Source of the DNA: Candidatus Thorarchaeota archaeon
GTDB taxonomy: Archaea > Asgardarchaeota > Thorarchaeia > Thorarchaeales > Thorarchaeaceae
Assembly: GCA_016839345.1 (NCBI GenBank)
Contig: JAEOUL010000347.1
Coordinates: 1 to 7,819, forward strand
DNA length: 7,819 nucleotides
Reading direction: 5' to 3'
A model generated the notes under the pieces. That model was not told the DNA's origin. It did no database searches and worked only from the letters and a program-made list of their open reading frames with translations. Within the stretch, counting starts at the first letter, position 1, and every line of letters begins with the position of its first letter. The position numbers and the translations under genes were made by a program. Positions 6,068 to 7,819 of the stretch are shown one piece after another.

Positions 6068-6340
6068 TTCCCAAGCCATCATTATGGCAATTGACATGTC
6101 TTTTGGTTCTGCACCAATAAGTGTTGCATCTGACTCTTTCATAACATGTCCAATTACTGTTTCAATTTGACTCGGATCCATTGTCGTTCCAATAAGTGAT
6201 TGCTCTATGGCTTGTATTGTTTCCTCTGGATGAAGGAAGAAATCTCCTAATATTATTAGTCGCTCTATCCTCTCTGATTCGACCCATAGTTTGATTTTGA
6301 TGAGCTTTCCACCAGGAATCTTGTAGCTTGATTCTAGCAT
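6059..6340 (-). CDS. lplB: Lipoate-protein ligase small subunit (LplB)
   Basis: This small protein corresponds to the C-terminal accessory domain of bacterial LplA. In several archaea it is a separate subunit required, with LplA, for forming the acyl-AMP intermediate and loading the lipoyl domain. The signature KIPGGKLIKIKLW is followed by GDFFLHPEETIQAIEQSLIGT, both characteristic of this domain. I start it at the ATG at 6338-6340 (93 residues), because GAGGT (6348-6352) lies 7 nt upstream and the protein then begins a few residues before the GGKL motif. A longer frame starts at ATG 6362-6364 (101 residues), overlapping lplA by 19 nt, but it lacks a ribosome site. The lplA stop and the lplB start are within a few nucleotides of each other, so translation is probably coupled and the subunits are made together. 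It is the last gene of the lipoyl operon. Confidence 0.88.
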   Translation of the reverse strand: MLESSYKIPGGKLIKIKLWVESERIERLIILGDFFLHPEETIQAIEQSLIGTTMDPSQIETVIGHVMKESDATLIGAEPKDMSIAIMMAWESK

Positions 6341-6345
6341 GTTCA

Positions 6346-7113
6346 TTACCTCGAGAAGTTCCATTCATCAGTTTCATACTTTTCTTTGGAAAGTTGTGAT
6401 GCAGTGTTTCGCTCATCTTTGCTTAGGTGTCCATGTACAAGATCTATATCTAAAGCTTGAGAGAATCCTTGCATGAGAGCCTCCTTCAATTCGTTGATCT
6501 GAACCTTCTGGTCTAAGATATCTCGGATGGATGTGACTCTCTCTTTCGCATCAGAGATCATCTTATCTGAGATTTTCTCTTGGGGTACTTTCAGAATAGT
6601 GAACATCAGTGCGACATCAAGATCTAGTAATGTGGTTCCATGCTGGAGAATGCAACCCTGCCTTCTTGTCATTGCATTTCCTGAAATTTTCTTACTCCCC
6701 ACGTTGACATCATTGATAGGTTTGAATTCCGCTTCGATGCTGAGATGTTTCAAGGCACTCACAATACCTCCACAGAGAAGGCGGTATGAATCCAAGATAT
6801 CGTTGGGAGCCAACCTATGTCCCTTTGGCATAATAATGCTGTACGTTATCTCTCCCTCATAATCGTGATATACTGCGCCTCCACCTGTAATTCTACGGAT
6901 GTAGTCTATCCCATTCTTTCTACAAAATTCAACATCTACCTCATCAGTCATACTCTGAAATGTTCCAATGGACACTGCTGAAGGGTTCCATCGATAGAGT
7001 CTGAAAGTTGGTGGAGATTTACCCTCCCTCATTGACAACATTATTGCTTCATCGATTGCCATGTTCATGTAAGCATCATGTGTTTCAAGGTCAATGAATC
7101 GGAACTCTTCCAT
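6346..7113 (-). CDS. lplA: Lipoate-protein ligase large (catalytic) subunit LplA
   Basis: This 255-residue cytosolic enzyme activates octanoate or lipoate with ATP and transfers it to a lysine of lipoyl-domain proteins such as E2 subunits or GcvH. It has the BPL/LplA fold signatures in order: the N-terminal NMAIDEAIM (17-25), the acyl-AMP loop RRITGGGAVYHD (73-84), NDVNVGSKKISGNAM (134-148) with the probable catalytic lysine K142, and LQHGTTLLD (156-164). The Tyr...WN ending (KYETDEWN, 245-252) is also typical. At 255 residues it lacks the C-terminal accessory domain, which is encoded by the next gene, so this is the two-subunit archaeal arrangement. The ATG (7111-7113) directly follows the stop of the radical SAM gene (TGAATG), with GGTGA at 7119-7123 as ribosome site, indicating a coupled operon. 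I cannot tell octanoate from lipoate preference. A role as octanoyltransferase-like enzyme is less likely given the separate LplB. Confidence 0.93.
   Translation of the reverse strand: MEEFRFIDLETHDAYMNMAIDEAIMLSMREGKSPPTFRLYRWNPSAVSIGTFQSMTDEVDVEFCRKNGIDYIRRITGGGAVYHDYEGEITYSIIMPKGHRLAPNDILDSYRLLCGGIVSALKHLSIEAEFKPINDVNVGSKKISGNAMTRRQGCILQHGTTLLDLDVALMFTILKVPQEKISDKMISDAKERVTSIRDILDQKVQINELKEALMQGFSQALDIDLVHGHLSKDERNTASQLSKEKYETDEWNFSR
6348..6352 (-). promoter_or_regulatory. Ribosome binding site for lplB inside the lplA end
   Basis: The minus strand reads GAGGT at the lplA stop codon; its final T is the first base of the TAA. It is 7 nt from the ATG at 6338-6340 and close to the archaeal anti-Shine-Dalgarno complement. 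It supports the shorter lplB start. Confidence 0.5.
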
Positions 7114-7819
7114 TCAAGTCACCAAATTTGATTCTTTTATAGCATTGACAACTTCCTCTTTAGTCAGACGTCGGGGATAGTTGTACATTGGACCTCGGGG
7201 TCTCTCATTATAGAAAGGTCGGTTACAACCTTTGCATCCAGTCACTTGAAATGCAACTCCAGATGATAAGGATTCTCGAATCTTCTTGCTATCAACATTT
7301 ATCGAAATCCTACCGTTCTCATTTTCTTTAATTTGATATGATTCTAGAAGACCTTCAGATACCAATTGCCGAGCAATCTGAATTCTCCGATATGCTGATA
7401 GATCTGGAGGAGATCTATCTTCTAGAGAAGTACCCCTAATGTTTGTGAAAGCAAAAAGTCCAACACTAATCCCCATCTCATACATCTCTATAATGAAGTT
7501 TGCTGCTTCTTTCTCAGTTTCTCCTAGTCCAATTATGAGATGAGTGGTTACTCGGCCTTCACCGAAAATTTCCAATGCATCCTTGAGACCTTTTCGATGA
7601 GATTCCCATCGGTAGGCTGCACCTCGATGTTCACCTTTTATTTCCTCAAAGATTTCAGGTGTGCTGGCATCAAGCGCAATGCCAATATTTGAAACTCCAA
7701 TTTCTTTCAGTTGAGTCATTTCATCTGTTGAAATTGGATGGATCGCTACAGAGATTGGTAGCATTGAAACCTTACGCATGGCACTTACGATTTCCAATAC
7801 ATCCTCTACAACTTCAGGA
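7114..7819 (-). CDS. Radical SAM protein, probable LipS-type lipoyl synthase (5' end missing)
   Basis: The frame is open to the window edge and contains no convincing start; the TTG at 7795-7797 is internal. The gene is therefore truncated here, and the CxxxCxxC cluster site that would prove radical SAM chemistry is outside. The visible 235 residues carry the C-terminal half of a radical SAM barrel: a strand and helix with VSNIGIALDASTPEIFEEIKG, then VTTHLIIGLGETEKEA and SVGLFAFTNIRGT. The C-terminal tail has CKGCNRPFYNERP, with cysteines at 7234-7236 and 7225-7227, followed by GPMYNYP. Such a tail with a CxxC could help bind an auxiliary Fe-S cluster. Its direct coupling to lplA and lplB matches the archaeal pathway in which LipS1 and LipS2 together replace LipA by inserting sulfur into a protein-bound octanoyl chain. 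Whether this is LipS1 or LipS2 is undecided. A biotin-synthase-like enzyme of other function is the main alternative. Confidence 0.8.
   Translation of the reverse strand, partial: PEVVEDVLEIVSAMRKVSMLPISVAIHPISTDEMTQLKEIGVSNIGIALDASTPEIFEEIKGEHRGAAYRWESHRKGLKDALEIFGEGRVTTHLIIGLGETEKEAANFIIEMYEMGISVGLFAFTNIRGTSLEDRSPPDLSAYRRIQIARQLVSEGLLESYQIKENENGRISINVDSKKIRESLSSGVAFQVTGCKGCNRPFYNERPRGPMYNYPRRLTKEEVVNAIKESNLVT

Noticed and set aside
6527..6862. Plus-strand open frame within lplA
   Set aside because: lplA has clear family motifs across this whole stretch, and the opposite frame shows no recognisable protein features.

Overview
The window looks archaeal. Three things point that way: a regulator with the archaeal HTH_10 (Bat-type) domain, a two-gene lipoate-protein ligase (separate LplA and LplB) next to a radical SAM gene, and Shine-Dalgarno and TATA-like signals suited to archaeal expression. 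Base composition is AT-rich and the genes are tightly packed. An Asgard-type or other mesophilic to moderately thermophilic archaeon would fit, but no ribosomal or marker gene in the window fixes the lineage. No rRNA, tRNA, CRISPR array, transposase or phage gene is visible.

Layout. (1) 20-1603, plus strand: a long coiled-coil protein with a C-terminal winged helix. (2) 1605-4196, minus strand: four closely spaced genes. In transcription order these are an HTH_10 regulator, a small charged coiled-coil protein, a multi-pass membrane protein with an HExxH zinc-protease motif, and a small winged-helix protein whose start codon lies in a 41-bp inverted repeat. (3) 4276-5214, plus strand: an EamA/DMT-type transporter, divergent from the HTH_10 gene. 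The 79 bp between them carry a perfect 14-bp palindrome, a second dyad and a shared TATA-like element. (4) 5215-5527: intergenic, with only a doubtful 17-codon reading frame. (5) 5528-6067, plus strand: an unrecognised soluble protein. (6) 6059-7819, minus strand: radical SAM protein (5' end outside the window), then LplA, then LplB.

How the genes fit together. The right-hand operon is the best understood. LplA and LplB together load octanoate or lipoate onto the lipoyl domains of 2-oxoacid dehydrogenases or GcvH. The radical SAM protein is most likely one of the two LipS-type enzymes that insert the sulfur atoms, which would make this a lipoyl-assembly operon. The middle cluster is less clear. 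A transcription factor, a coiled-coil protein, a candidate intramembrane or membrane-anchored metalloprotease and a second DNA-binding protein in one direction suggest a membrane-stress or signalling unit, but this is inference from gene order and motifs. The palindrome beside the HTH_10 start suggests that this regulator controls itself and perhaps the divergent transporter.
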